A stretch of 47,536 nucleotides of DNA from Pseudomonadota bacterium (GCA_023439305.1 JAEXOO010000008.1:1-47536), one strand, 5' to 3'. Positions 15,672-24,890 are shown, numbered from the stretch's first letter. The notes: generated from the sequence alone by a model not told the origin. Program-made: numbers and translations.

Positions 15672-17057
15672 ATGGCCACAGGCGCACGCGCCGGCCGCAA
15701 GGCCAAGATTGTCTTCGTCTGCAATGAGTGCGGGGCCGATACGCCCAAGTGGGCGGGCAAATGTCCGGCCTGCGGGGCCTGGAACAGCTTGCAGGAAACT
15801 GTTGAAACGCCTGCGGCGGCCGCATCCCATCGTTTCGCTTCCCTGGCTGGCTCCAGTCCGGTGCAGAGCCTGTCGGATGTTCAGGCGCGCGAATTGCCGC
15901 GGGTGCCCACCGGCATCGGCGAGTTCGACCGTGTGCTGGGCGGCGGTCTGGTCGAGGGCGGAGTCATCCTGATCGGCGGCGACCCCGGCGTGGGCAAGTC
16001 CACCCTGTTGCTGCAGGCCATGTCGTCCCTCGCGCAGCAGACCAAGGTCTTGTATGTGACGGGTGAAGAGTCCGCCGAGCAGGTGGCTTTGCGGGCCCGT
16101 CGCCTGGGCGTGCCGACCGAGGGCGTGGACTTGCTGGCCGAGATCCGGCTGGAGTCCATCAGCCAGGCCCTGCAGACGCATCAACCCAGCATCGTGGTCA
16201 TCGACTCCATTCAGACCTTGTATTCGGATCAGCTCAGCGCGGCGCCCGGGTCGGTGTCGCAGGTGCGCGAATGCGCCGCCCAATTGACGCGCCTGGCCAA
16301 GCAGACCGGCACGGCCATGATCTTCATCGGCCACGTCACCAAGGACGGCACGCTGGCCGGGCCGCGGGTGCTGGAGCACATCGTGGACACGGTGCTGTAC
16401 TTCGAGGGTGACACCCATTCTTCGTTCCGCATGGTGCGCGCCTTCAAGAACCGCTTTGGCGCGGTCAACGAGCTGGGCGTATTCGCCATGACTGAAAAAG
16501 GCCTCAAGGGCGTCAGCAATCCGTCGGCTCTGTTTTTGTCGCAACACTCGCAAAGCGTCGCTGGTTCGTGCGTGATGGCTACTCAGGAAGGCACCCGGCC
16601 TTTGCTGGTGGAAATCCAGGCCTTGGTGGATTCGGCCCACGTGCCCAATCCGCGCCGCCTGTCCGTGGGCCTGGAAAGCTCGCGCCTGGCCATGCTCCTG
16701 GCGGTCATGCATCGCCATGCCGGCGTCGTCACTTACGACCAGGATGTCTTTGTGAATGCCGTGGGCGGGGTCAAGATCACCGAACCGGCGGCCGACCTGG
16801 CCGTTTTGCTGGCCATCCTGTCATCCCTGAACAACCGGCCTCTGCCGCGCGGCCTGGTGGTCTTTGGGGAGATCGGCTTGGCCGGCGAGATCCGACCGGC
16901 TCCTCGCGGGCAGGAACGTTTGCGCGAAGCGGCCAAGCTGGGCTTCAGCATCGCCTTGATCCCCAAGAGCAACGCGCCACGCCAGCCTGTCGAAGGGCTG
17001 GAGATCTGGGCCGTGGATCGGGTCGAGGACGCGGTCGAGCGTCTGCGCAATCTGTAG
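15672..17057 (+). CDS. radA: DNA repair protein RadA
   Basis: RecA-related branch-migration helicase that acts in homologous recombination (461 residues, usual length). A four-Cys zinc finger opens the protein: C17, C20, C31, C34. The ATPase has Walker A GGDPGVGKST (102-111). The RadA-specific KNRFG motif is at 259-263. A Lon-protease-like domain occupies about 285-455 (with EPAADLAVLLAILSS). AAGGAATCATT precedes the ATG. The TauE/SafE gene starts 3 bases after its stop. Confidence 0.97.
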   Translation: MATGARAGRKAKIVFVCNECGADTPKWAGKCPACGAWNSLQETVETPAAAASHRFASLAGSSPVQSLSDVQARELPRVPTGIGEFDRVLGGGLVEGGVILIGGDPGVGKSTLLLQAMSSLAQQTKVLYVTGEESAEQVALRARRLGVPTEGVDLLAEIRLESISQALQTHQPSIVVIDSIQTLYSDQLSAAPGSVSQVRECAAQLTRLAKQTGTAMIFIGHVTKDGTLAGPRVLEHIVDTVLYFEGDTHSSFRMVRAFKNRFGAVNELGVFAMTEKGLKGVSNPSALFLSQHSQSVAGSCVMATQEGTRPLLVEIQALVDSAHVPNPRRLSVGLESSRLAMLLAVMHRHAGVVTYDQDVFVNAVGGVKITEPAADLAVLLAILSSLNNRPLPRGLVVFGEIGLAGEIRPAPRGQERLREAAKLGFSIALIPKSNAPRQPVEGLEIWAVDRVEDAVERLRNL

Positions 17058-17060
17058 ATC

Positions 17061-17837
17061 ATGATCAGTCTTCCCTTGATCCTGGCCTGCCTGCTGGGAG
17101 GTGCGTTGATCGGCTTCACGGGCGGGGTACTGGGCATAGGCGGCGGCTTGCTGGCCATTCCGCTGCTGGGCCTGATCCTGGGCATGGATCAGCAGACGGC
17201 GCAGGGTACGGCGCTGATCATGGTCGTGCCGGCAGTCTTGCTGACGGTACGTCAATACCACCGTCGCAATCACATCGATTTTCGCCGCGCTGCCCTGGGC
17301 GCGGCGTCGTCCATCGTGTTTACCTGGCTGGGCGCGCGGCTGGCCCTGGGCATGGACGCCGTGCTGCTGCGCCGTATTTACTCGGTGTTTGTGCTGTCCA
17401 TCGCCCTGTATTATTTTTATCAGAGTCTGGGGCCTGCGCGCCGCCGGGCCAAGGAAGGCTTAAGTCCCGACCCTGACTCTTTCGGGGCGCTTTGGTATGT
17501 GGCGGTGGGCATGATGGCGGGCCTGGCCGGCGGCGTGTTCGGCGTGGGTGGTTCAGTGCTGGTCGTGCCGTTCCTGACCAGCCGTATGGGCTACAGCCAG
17601 ACCGGTGCGCAAGGCTTGGCCTTGTCCATGATCATTCCTGGCACGCTGGTCGCCCTGTTTACCTATGCCGCGCATGGTCAGGCGAGCTGGCAGGTGGGGC
17701 TGCCCATGGCCTTGGGCAGTCTGGCGTTGGTGCCGTACGGCGTGCGCCTGGCGTACCGCCTGCCGGAAACGCGCTTGAAATTCATTTTTGCCTGCATGCT
17801 GGTGCTGATCATGGCCTTGCTGCTGGCCCGTGCTTAA
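17061..17837 (+). CDS. TauE/SafE family sulfite-exporter-like membrane protein
   Basis: A 258-residue integral membrane protein with about eight hydrophobic segments in two repeats. Each repeat carries the family's Gly-rich signature: GFTGGVLGIGGGLLAIPLL (19-37) and GLAGGVFGVGGSVLVVPFL (154-172). Members export or import small organosulfur or C2 anions; the substrate is unknown here. It starts 3 bases after radA and is followed by kdkA after 9 bases, so it is likely in the same transcript. Confidence 0.92.
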   Translation: MISLPLILACLLGGALIGFTGGVLGIGGGLLAIPLLGLILGMDQQTAQGTALIMVVPAVLLTVRQYHRRNHIDFRRAALGAASSIVFTWLGARLALGMDAVLLRRIYSVFVLSIALYYFYQSLGPARRRAKEGLSPDPDSFGALWYVAVGMMAGLAGGVFGVGGSVLVVPFLTSRMGYSQTGAQGLALSMIIPGTLVALFTYAAHGQASWQVGLPMALGSLALVPYGVRLAYRLPETRLKFIFACMLVLIMALLLARA

Positions 17838-17846
17838 GGAATCACC

Positions 17847-18566
17847 GTGAATACTGCGTCTGAAACTGTGTATTCCTTGCCGGGCGGAGGCGCGCTGTGG
17901 GCGCCGGATGAGGCAAGGAAACTGGACCTGGAGCCGTCCGCGCTGCAGCGCTGGTTCGAACCGCAGTTCTATGGCGAACAGGCCGCTAAAGTGGGGCAGG
18001 GGGGGCGTCAGGCCGCCTGGTTCGTCCAAGGGCCTTTCGGGCAGGCGGTGCTGCGCCACTACCGGCGAGGCGGCCTGGTGGCGCGATTCAACGAATCGGC
18101 CTATCTGTGGCAAGGGGCTGAGCGCACCCGCAGCTGGCGTGAATTCCAGGTGATGTCTTATTTACACCACAGGGGCCTGTCGGTGCCCGAGGTGCTGGCA
18201 GCAGCCTGGTGGCGTCATGGCTGGTGGTACAAGGCGGCCCTGATGACCCGTCGTCTGCCGGGCGTCAAACCCTTGTGTCAGGCCTTGGACACTGCCTCGC
18301 CCGAGGCAGTGGCGCGCGAGATTGTCCGCATGCACCAATTCGAGGTTTGGCACGCCGACCTTAACGCCTACAATATTTTGCTGGATGCGAATGACAAGGT
18401 CTGGCTGATCGATTTCGACCGTGCCCGCCGGGGGCCGCTGAGCCATTCCCAGGCGCTGGACAACCTGCAGCGCCTGCGGCGCTCGCTGGTCAAAGTGCGC
18501 GCGCAGGACGGCGATGCCTGGTGGCAGGATATGTTTTCCTCATACCGTCATCAAATGCCGTTTTAA
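17847..18566 (+). CDS. kdkA: 3-deoxy-D-manno-octulosonic acid (Kdo) kinase
   Basis: Member of the KdkA/WaaP family of protein-kinase-like enzymes. KdkA phosphorylates the Kdo sugar of lipid A-Kdo in species with a single Kdo. In the 239-residue product the catalytic loop is WHADLNAYNILL (D171) and the metal-binding motif is IDFDRARRG (189-191). AVLRHYRRGG near residue 70 matches the family's N-lobe. A gene for one-Kdo LPS fits the LPS core cluster 15 kb downstream. It lies last in the alr-radA-kdkA series. Confidence 0.92.
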   Translation: MNTASETVYSLPGGGALWAPDEARKLDLEPSALQRWFEPQFYGEQAAKVGQGGRQAAWFVQGPFGQAVLRHYRRGGLVARFNESAYLWQGAERTRSWREFQVMSYLHHRGLSVPEVLAAAWWRHGWWYKAALMTRRLPGVKPLCQALDTASPEAVAREIVRMHQFEVWHADLNAYNILLDANDKVWLIDFDRARRGPLSHSQALDNLQRLRRSLVKVRAQDGDAWWQDMFSSYRHQMPF

Positions 18567-18642
18567 TACGACTATCAGCTTCAAAAAAGCTTTATCATCT
18601 CGCCTTTTGGGTTTTTCGCTTTCGATAGGAAGGGGACTCGCG

Positions 18643-19749
18643 ATGTCTTTTGGGATGAACAAACCACGGGTACTCGTCGGCCTGCTGGCCGCTGCTGCCA
18701 TACTGCCTGCCGCGCAGGCTCAAAATGAAGTCGTCAATGTCTACAACTGGGCCGAATATACGGCGCCGGACACGATCTCCGGCTTCCAGAAGGCGACGGG
18801 CATCACCGTTCGCTACGACGTTTACGACAATAACGATACCCTGCAGGCCAAGCTGCTGACCGGCAAATCCGGCTATGACGTGGTCGTGCCGTCCACGCAC
18901 TATGCGGCGCGTCAGATTGAAGGCGGCCTGTTCCAGAAGCTGGACAAGAGCCTGATTCCCAATTGGAAGTATCTGGACCCGGACATCATGGCCGTGCTGT
19001 CCGATGTGGACCCCGGCAACGAATACCTGATCCCCTGGGGTTACGGCACCAATGGGCTGGGCTACAACGTCACCAAGGTCAAGGAAATCATGGGCGCGGA
19101 TGTGGACCTGGGCAACTGGGACATGCTGTTCAAGCCCGAAAATGCCGAAAAGCTCAAGGGCTGCGGCATCTCCATCCTGGACGAAGCCGCGCAGGTCTTT
19201 CCGGCCGTGCTGCATTACATGGGCAAGGATCCCAACAGCAGCAACGAAGCGGACTATCGCGAGGCGCTGGACCTGCTCAAGCAGATTCGTCCCTACGTGC
19301 GCCAGTTCAGCTCGTCCGGCTACATCGATGAACTGGCTGCCGGCGACCTGTGCATGGTCTACGGCTTTTCCGGCGATGTCATGATTTCCGCCGCCCGCGC
19401 CCGCGAGGCCAAGAAGCCGTATGTCATTGACTACTACATCCCCGCGGGCGGTGCGCCGGTGTGGTTCGATACCATGGCCATCCCCAAGAGCGCGGCCAAC
19501 GTCACGCAGGCGCATGCCTTCATCAACTACATCGAAACCCCCGAGGTGCATGCGGCCATCACCAATACCATGTACTACCCCAACGCCAACAAAGAGGCGC
19601 GTCGGTTCGTGGTCAAGGAAGTGGCGGACAACCCCATGATCTACCCCTCGCCCGAGGTCTCCAAGACTCTGTTCATCATCAAGCCGCAGCCCCTGAAGCT
19701 GCAGCGCCTGCAGACGCGTCTGTGGGCCGAACTGAAGTCGGGGCGCTAG
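18643..19749 (+). CDS. potF: Polyamine ABC transporter periplasmic binding protein
   Basis: Periplasmic receptor that delivers putrescine or spermidine to the PotGHI importer (368 residues). The N-terminus is a signal peptide: basic start (NKPR), hydrophobic core LVGLLAAAAILPA, cleavage probably after AQA near residue 26. The mature part begins VVNVYNWAEY, the classic PotF/PotD opening, and contains YDVVVPS and IPWGYGTNG. ATG 18643 has AAGGGG upstream; the open frame begins earlier inside kdkA and was not used. Putrescine is the likelier ligand because the four-gene order matches potFGHI. Confidence 0.94.
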   Translation: MSFGMNKPRVLVGLLAAAAILPAAQAQNEVVNVYNWAEYTAPDTISGFQKATGITVRYDVYDNNDTLQAKLLTGKSGYDVVVPSTHYAARQIEGGLFQKLDKSLIPNWKYLDPDIMAVLSDVDPGNEYLIPWGYGTNGLGYNVTKVKEIMGADVDLGNWDMLFKPENAEKLKGCGISILDEAAQVFPAVLHYMGKDPNSSNEADYREALDLLKQIRPYVRQFSSSGYIDELAAGDLCMVYGFSGDVMISAARAREAKKPYVIDYYIPAGGAPVWFDTMAIPKSAANVTQAHAFINYIETPEVHAAITNTMYYPNANKEARRFVVKEVADNPMIYPSPEVSKTLFIIKPQPLKLQRLQTRLWAELKSGR

Positions 19750-19754
19750 GCATC

Positions 19755-20885
19755 ATGCAAGATATCCGTACCGGAGCGTCGCCCTGGATGGACGGCGAGG
19801 ACGCGTTTGTGCGCGTGGACGAGATCGTGAAGATTTTCGGCGATACCGTGGCTGTGCAATCGGTCAGCCTGGATGTGCGTCGTCACGAGTTTTTCGCCCT
19901 GCTGGGCAGTTCGGGCTGCGGCAAGTCCACACTGCTGCGCATGCTCGCCGGCTTTGAAGAGCCGACCTCCGGTCGGATCTATCTGGACAACGAAGACATT
20001 ACCGATCTGCCGCCGTATCGGCGGCCGGTCAACATGATGTTCCAGTCCTATGCCTTGTTTCCGCATATGTCGGTCGAGGCCAATGTGGCCTTTGGCCTGA
20101 AGCAGGAGGGCGTGCCGCGCAACGAGATTCACGAGCGCGTGTTCGAGGCCCTGGATCTGGTGCAGATGGCGGGCTTCTCGCGCCGCAAGCCCAGCCAGTT
20201 GTCGGGCGGGCAGCAGCAGCGCGTGGCGCTGGCGCGCAGTCTGGTCAAGCGGCCCAAGCTGCTCTTGCTGGACGAACCCATGTCCGCGCTGGACAAGCAG
20301 ATCCGCCAGAAGACCCAGATCGAGCTGGTCAAGATTCTGGAGCGCGTGGGCGTCACCTGCATCATGGTGACGCACGATCAGGAAGAAGCCATGACCATGG
20401 CCGACAGGCTGGCAGTCATGTCGGAAGGGCAGATCATCCAGTACGGCACGCCCTACGATGTGTACGCCTTTCCGAATTCGCGCTTTGTGGCGGGCTTCAT
20501 CGGTTCGACCAATCTGTTCACGGGCGTGGTTTCCGTGGACGAACCTGATCACGTCCATATCGAATGCGAAGAACTGAACCGCCCGCTGTATGTCAGTCAC
20601 GGGATCAGCGAGCCGCTGGGCATGGATGTGTCCGTGTCCATCCGGCCCGAACAAATCAAGGTCGGCCGCGACATGCCTGAGCTGGATACCAATTGGGGCC
20701 ATGGCATCGTCACGCACGTGGCCTGGATGGGCAGCTACACCCGTTATCAGATACGCCTGGACTCGGGCATGCTGGTCGAGGCGCAGATGCCCAGCGGCAC
20801 CCTGGCCCAGCCGGATGCGCCCGGCGTGGACGAAGAAGTCTATGTGTCCTGGTCCGATGACAGCGCAACGGTGCTGAGCGCATGA
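19755..20885 (+). CDS. potG: Polyamine ABC transporter ATP-binding protein
   Basis: ATPase subunit of the polyamine importer (376 residues). Walker A GSSGCGKST is at 51-59, the ABC signature LSGGQQQRVALARSL near 154, and Walker B LLLLDEPMSALD follows. A C-terminal TOBE regulatory domain (about 285-370, including VSIRPEQIKVG) is typical of this class. It starts 5 bases after the potF stop and overlaps potH by four bases (ATGA, 20882-20885). Confidence 0.95.
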   Translation: MQDIRTGASPWMDGEDAFVRVDEIVKIFGDTVAVQSVSLDVRRHEFFALLGSSGCGKSTLLRMLAGFEEPTSGRIYLDNEDITDLPPYRRPVNMMFQSYALFPHMSVEANVAFGLKQEGVPRNEIHERVFEALDLVQMAGFSRRKPSQLSGGQQQRVALARSLVKRPKLLLLDEPMSALDKQIRQKTQIELVKILERVGVTCIMVTHDQEEAMTMADRLAVMSEGQIIQYGTPYDVYAFPNSRFVAGFIGSTNLFTGVVSVDEPDHVHIECEELNRPLYVSHGISEPLGMDVSVSIRPEQIKVGRDMPELDTNWGHGIVTHVAWMGSYTRYQIRLDSGMLVEAQMPSGTLAQPDAPGVDEEVYVSWSDDSATVLSA

Positions 20886-21802
20886 AGACCCTGTCCTGGC
20901 GCAAACTGCTGCCCACCGGACGGATGCTGGTGGTGGGCCCCACGTTTCTGTGGATGATTCTATTCCTGCTGGTGCCGTTCCTGCTGGTCTTCAAGATCAG
21001 CTTTGCGGACCTGGACTTCGGCGTGCCGCCGTACACGCCGTTGGCGCAGTTTGCCGACGAAAGCATTTCGTTCGTATTGAACCTGCGCGGCTATATTCTG
21101 CTGTTCAGCGACAGCCTGTACCTGGCCACTTACATCAGCTCCCTGAAAATGGCGGCGGTCACCACGCTATGCTGCGTGCTGATCGGCTATCCCGTGGCCT
21201 ACTACATCGCCCGGTCCTCGCCCGCCACGCGCAATATTCTGCTGCTGGCGGTCATTCTGCCGTTCTGGACATCCATGTTGTTGCGCGTCTATGCCTGGGT
21301 GGGTATTCTGCGCAACGACGGCCTGCTCAACAATGCGCTGCTGTGGCTGGGCGTGATCGACTCGCCTCTGGAAATCTACCGCACCGATCTGGCGGTCTAT
21401 ATCGGCCTGGTGTATGCCTATCTGCCGTTTTTTATTTTGCCGCTGTATGCCAATCTGGTGAAGCTGGACGTACGCCTGCTCGAAGCGGCCTACGATCTGG
21501 GCGCGCGTCCCTGGTCGGCATTCCGGCGCATCACCTTGCCGTTGTCCATGCCCGGCGTCATCGCTGGTGCCATGCTGGTGTTCATTCCCTCGGTAGGCGA
21601 GTACGTCATCCCTGAAATGCTGGGCGGCGCCGATACGCTGATGATGGGCCGCGTCATGTGGACCGAGTTCTTCAATAACGCCGACTGGCCCATGGCCGCC
21701 GCCGTCACCTGCGTGATGGTGCTGTTGCTGATCATCCCCTTGATTCTGTTCCAGTACAGCCAGATGCGCCAGATCGAAGCACAGCGCGGAGGCCGCTCAT
21801 GA
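20882..21802 (+). CDS. potH: Polyamine ABC transporter permease PotH
   Basis: Inner-membrane permease (306 residues) with about six membrane helices. The cytoplasmic EAA loop that docks the ATPase reads EAAYDLGARPWSAFRRITLPLSMPG, close to the consensus EAAxxxGAxxxxxFxxixlP. It overlaps potG and potI by four bases each, so the complex is translated from coupled cistrons. Confidence 0.95.
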   Translation: MKTLSWRKLLPTGRMLVVGPTFLWMILFLLVPFLLVFKISFADLDFGVPPYTPLAQFADESISFVLNLRGYILLFSDSLYLATYISSLKMAAVTTLCCVLIGYPVAYYIARSSPATRNILLLAVILPFWTSMLLRVYAWVGILRNDGLLNNALLWLGVIDSPLEIYRTDLAVYIGLVYAYLPFFILPLYANLVKLDVRLLEAAYDLGARPWSAFRRITLPLSMPGVIAGAMLVFIPSVGEYVIPEMLGGADTLMMGRVMWTEFFNNADWPMAAAVTCVMVLLLIIPLILFQYSQMRQIEAQRGGRS

Positions 21803-22605
21803 CCCGCCCCAATCCCTGGCTGCGCGCCCTGGTCCTGACGATAGGTTTTGGTTTTCTGTACCTGCCCATCCTGTTCCTGATGGTCTTTTCCTTCAACGAC
21901 TCGGCCATCATGACATCCTGGTCGGGTTTTTCGCTGCGCTGGTACCAGTCGCTGTTTCAGGACCAGGTGCTGCTGTCGGCGGCCTGGCTGTCCTTCATCG
22001 TTGCGTTCCTGACGGCCTCCATGTCGCTGGTGCTGGGTACCTGGGCGGGCTATGTGCTGGCGCGCATGGGCCGTTTCAAGGGCTTTGCGCTGTACATCGG
22101 GCTGGTCAGCGCGCCGCTCGTCATCCCCGAGGTCGTGCTGGGCATTTCCCTGCTCATGATGTTCGTGGAGCTTAATTCGCTCTTTGGCTGGCCCGAGCAG
22201 AACGGCGTGTTCACGATCTGGATCGGACACGTGGTCCTGTGCACGGCGTATGCCACGGTTATTCTGCAATCGCGCATACGCGAGCTGGATCGGTCCCAGG
22301 AAGAGGCCGCGCTGGATCTGGGCGCCACGCCGCTCAAGGCCTTTTTCCTGATTGTGCTGCCCTCGATTGCGCCCGCTTTGATGGCGGCCTGGCTGCTGGC
22401 CTTCACTCTGTCGCTTGACGATGTGGTGATCGCCTCCTTCCTGTCCGGGCCGGGCTTCACCACCTTGCCGGTGGAAGTGTTCTCGCGCGTGCGCCTGGGC
22501 CTGAAGCCCGAGATCAATGCCCTGGCCACGCTGTTTATTCTGGTGGTCGGGATATTTGTCGTGGTCGCCAATCGCCTGCAAGTGCGCCGCGAGCAGCGCG
22601 GCTGA
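21799..22605 (+). CDS. potI: Polyamine ABC transporter permease PotI
   Basis: Second permease of the importer (268 residues, about six helices). It has the early FSFNDS motif common in PotC/PotI and an EAA loop EEAALDLGATPLKAFFLIVLP. It overlaps the potH stop (ATGA, 21799-21802) and is the last pot gene. The next gene follows after 26 bases. Confidence 0.95.
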   Translation: MTRPNPWLRALVLTIGFGFLYLPILFLMVFSFNDSAIMTSWSGFSLRWYQSLFQDQVLLSAAWLSFIVAFLTASMSLVLGTWAGYVLARMGRFKGFALYIGLVSAPLVIPEVVLGISLLMMFVELNSLFGWPEQNGVFTIWIGHVVLCTAYATVILQSRIRELDRSQEEAALDLGATPLKAFFLIVLPSIAPALMAAWLLAFTLSLDDVVIASFLSGPGFTTLPVEVFSRVRLGLKPEINALATLFILVVGIFVVVANRLQVRREQRG

Positions 22606-22631
22606 ACGTCTCACCATTACGGAGTATTGTC

Positions 22632-22982
22632 ATGTTCACGATGTATGGTCTCAAGAACTGCAGCACCTGCCAGAAGGCGCAGGCCTGGTTCAAGCAGCAA
22701 GGATTGCCGCTGGAGTTCGTCGACTACCGCGACCATCCCCTTGATCCGGCGCGTCTGCAGAGCTGGGCGCAGGAACTGGGGGGCTGGCCCAAGCTGGTCA
22801 ATCGGGCCTCCATGACCTGGCGCCAATTGTCCGACGAGCGCAAGGATCCGCAAAGCGATGCACAATGGCTGGCCTTGATCGCCGAGTTTCCGGCGCTGGT
22901 GCGCCGTCCTTTGCTGATCACCCCGCAAGGCGAGGCCAGCGTGGGTTTCAACGAAGGCAAGTTCGCCGCCCGGTTTCTTTAA
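22632..22982 (+). CDS. Spx/ArsC-family (YffB-like) protein
   Basis: A 116-residue thioredoxin-fold protein of the arsenate reductase-related Spx/MgsR/YffB group. The CxxC motif is C10-S-T-C13 at the end of the first strand. The later PLLITPQGEASVGFNEGKF segment, with RRPLL as the conserved Arg-Pro-cis loop, is characteristic. GGAG upstream gives a clear ribosome site. The bacterial YffB type is not a proven arsenate reductase and its role is unknown. It may be cotranscribed with potFGHI. Confidence 0.9.
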   Translation: MFTMYGLKNCSTCQKAQAWFKQQGLPLEFVDYRDHPLDPARLQSWAQELGGWPKLVNRASMTWRQLSDERKDPQSDAQWLALIAEFPALVRRPLLITPQGEASVGFNEGKFAARFL

Positions 22983-23060
22983 ATTTCAATCCAGGGTGCC
23001 GGGCCTGAAACCGCTTTTTTTCCAGAAGCGACAGGGCCGGCCCCGATTTTATCTATTGCC

Positions 23061-23741
23061 ATGTACACACAGTCCGAGCTGAAACAGCAGGTGGCCCAGG
23101 CCGCCGTCGATTACATTCTGCCCTTGCTGACGCCCGATTCCATCCTGGGCGTGGGCACCGGGTCTACCGTGGATCTGTTCATTGACGCGCTGGCGCCGCA
23201 CAAGAGCCGCTTCAAGGCGGCCGCTTCCAGCTCCAACCGCTCTACCGAGCGCATGCAGGCGCTGGGTATTGCGGTGCAGGACCTGAACACTATTGCGCGC
23301 ATGGACTGGTACGTGGACGGCGCTGACGAAATCGATGCCGGCTTGAACATGACCAAGGGCGGCGGCGGCGCGCTGACACGCGAAAAAATCGTGGCGTCAG
23401 TGGCGGACAAGTTTCTGTGCATTGTGGACGAGTCCAAGCTGGTGCAGCGACTGGGGGCGTTTGCCTTGCCGGTGGAAGTGATTCCCATGGCCTTGAACGC
23501 CGTGGCGCGCCAACTGAGCGAGTTGGGCGGCCAGCCCGTGGAGCGCGCCGGCTTTGTCACCGACAACGGCGGCCTAATCCTGGATGTGGCCGGGCTGTCT
23601 ATCGCCGATCCAGCGGCGCTGGAGGCGCGCATCAACAATATACCGGGCGTGGTGTGCTGCGGCTTGTTTGCCTTGAAGCCGGCCAGCGTGGCCCTGGTGG
23701 CGGGACAAAGCGGCATGCGCACCCTGGTTTCTGAACCTTAA
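23061..23741 (+). CDS. rpiA: Ribose-5-phosphate isomerase A
   Basis: Interconverts ribulose-5-phosphate and ribose-5-phosphate in the pentose phosphate pathway. The 226-residue product shows LGVGTGSTVDLFID (29-42), the catalytic YVDGADEID (84-92) and MTKGGGGALTREKI (97-110). No Shine-Dalgarno sequence is visible before ATG 23061; the preceding bases are a T-rich stretch, so initiation may be weak or leaderless. It lies 78 bases past the Spx-like gene. Confidence 0.96.
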   Translation: MYTQSELKQQVAQAAVDYILPLLTPDSILGVGTGSTVDLFIDALAPHKSRFKAAASSSNRSTERMQALGIAVQDLNTIARMDWYVDGADEIDAGLNMTKGGGGALTREKIVASVADKFLCIVDESKLVQRLGAFALPVEVIPMALNAVARQLSELGGQPVERAGFVTDNGGLILDVAGLSIADPAALEARINNIPGVVCCGLFALKPASVALVAGQSGMRTLVSEP

Positions 23742-23746
23742 TGTCT

Positions 23747-23764
23747 CTGTCATAATCTGCGCTT
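23747..23764 (+). promoter_or_regulatory. Possible phoU promoter with Pho-box-like half site
   Basis: CTGTCAT (23747-23753) is a perfect PhoB half-site and overlaps a -10-like CATAAT (23751-23756). A second half with the standard 4-base spacing is poor; CTGCGCT occurs after 3 bases. Leader to the phoU ATG would be about 60 bases. PhoB control of phoU is common, but this is only suggestive. Confidence 0.3.
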
Positions 23765-23823
23765 AAGCTAAGTGACTGACCCAGCGCTTGGCGAGAGCCA
23801 CTTCGCCGTTACAGAAGGCCACT

Positions 23824-24555
23824 ATGAACGAACATACCAATAAGCAGTTCCACTCCGATCTGGAGTCCACCCGCTCGCTGTTTCTGCAGATGGGCGGCAT
23901 TGTGGAGTCTATGGTCAGAAGCGCGACGGACGCGCTGCTGACCGGAGACATGTCGCTGGTCGACCTGGTCCGCGAACGCGAAAAAGAAGTCAATCGCCTG
24001 GAAGTCGAGATCGACGAGCGCATCACCAACCTGATCGCCCGCAACCAGCCGACTGCCATCGATCTGCGCCTGCTGCTGTCCATCTCCAAGATGCTGACCG
24101 ACATGGAACGCTGCGGAGACGAAGCCGAACGCATCGCCAAGATGGCGCGCCGTCTGCACGAAAGCACGGCTGGCTACGAGCCTGTGGTGGAACTTCGCCA
24201 CATGAGCGCGTCGGTGGCCGGCATGATCCACGACGCCCTGGACGCCTTTGCCCGCCAGGACGCGCTGCATGCCGCCCAGATCGTGCGCAGCGACAAGGAA
24301 GTGGATCGCGAATGGAAAGGCTCGCTGCGCCACATCATCACTTACATGATCGAAGACCCGCGCACCATTTCGCACTCCATCGATCTGATCTTCATCGCCC
24401 GCGCTCTGGAACGCATTGGCGACCATGCCAAGAACATGGCCGAACGCGTCATCTACATGGTGCGCGGCGACGATGTGCGTCACACCGGCGTCAAGAACAC
24501 GGAACGCACGGCACGCGGCGAACCCTTGCCTGAAGAAGACGAAGGCCAGCAGTAA
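23824..24555 (+). CDS. phoU: Phosphate signalling regulator PhoU
   Basis: Peripheral cytoplasmic regulator that links the Pst phosphate transporter to the PhoR kinase and keeps the Pho regulon off when phosphate is plentiful. The 243-residue all-helical protein has the two PhoU repeats, with the metal-binding DMERCGDEAERI (about 98-109) and ALERIGDHAKNMAE (about 196-209). ATG 23824 is used, with AGAAGG just upstream; a TTG at 23788 would add 12 residues. No pst gene is adjacent, so phoU is a single-gene unit here. A terminator follows. Confidence 0.95.
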   Translation: MNEHTNKQFHSDLESTRSLFLQMGGIVESMVRSATDALLTGDMSLVDLVREREKEVNRLEVEIDERITNLIARNQPTAIDLRLLLSISKMLTDMERCGDEAERIAKMARRLHESTAGYEPVVELRHMSASVAGMIHDALDAFARQDALHAAQIVRSDKEVDREWKGSLRHIITYMIEDPRTISHSIDLIFIARALERIGDHAKNMAERVIYMVRGDDVRHTGVKNTERTARGEPLPEEDEGQQ

Positions 24556-24568
24556 AAAGCCGATGCTC

Positions 24569-24602
24569 AAAAAAAACACCTGCCGAGGCAGGTGTTTTTT
24601 TT
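24569..24602. terminator. Bidirectional terminator between phoU and yggX
   Basis: Ten-base stem AACACCTGCC / GGCAGGTGTT (24575-24584 and 24587-24596) flanked by a run of eight A on one side and eight T on the other. It serves phoU on the plus strand and yggX on the minus strand. Confidence 0.95.
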
Positions 24603-24617
24603 GCTTCTTGAACCGTA

Positions 24618-24890
24618 TCAGGACTTGGGCGCCACGAAGCCTTGGGCTTCGACGTCGATGTCTTCGAACAGGTATTTTTCCATTTGGTCTTTCAGATACT
24701 GGCGCGAGCGCGAATCGGCCAGGTTCAGACGGTTTTCGTTGACCAGGCGGGTCTGCACATCCATCCAGCCGGCCCAGGCCTGCTTGGAGATGTTGTGCCA
24801 GATCTTGACGCCCAGGTCGCCCGGGTACGGGGGGAAGTCCAGGCCTTCGGCTTCCTGCTTGAGTTTCACACACTGGACCATGCGAGCCAT
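24618..24890 (-). CDS. yggX: Fe(2+)-trafficking / oxidative damage protection protein YggX
   Basis: Small cytoplasmic protein (90 residues) that helps protect iron-sulfur clusters from oxidative damage. The N-terminal MVQCVKLKQEAEGLDFPPYPGDLG stretch carries the family's conserved cysteine (C7), and WHNISKQAWAGWMDVQTRLVNE is typical of the core. ATG 24890 is preceded by AAGGAAAG, so the 12 upstream in-frame codons were excluded. It lies 60 bases after argA on the same strand and probably shares its transcript. Confidence 0.95.
   Translation of the reverse strand: MARMVQCVKLKQEAEGLDFPPYPGDLGVKIWHNISKQAWAGWMDVQTRLVNENRLNLADSRSRQYLKDQMEKYLFEDIDVEAQGFVAPKS

Noticed and set aside
13767..16718. 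A 983-codon open frame on the minus strand opposite alr, the SDR gene and radA
   Set aside because: It runs antisense through three well-identified genes and the gaps between them. Its translation is low-complexity His/Arg/Gln-rich sequence typical of a high-GC shadow frame.
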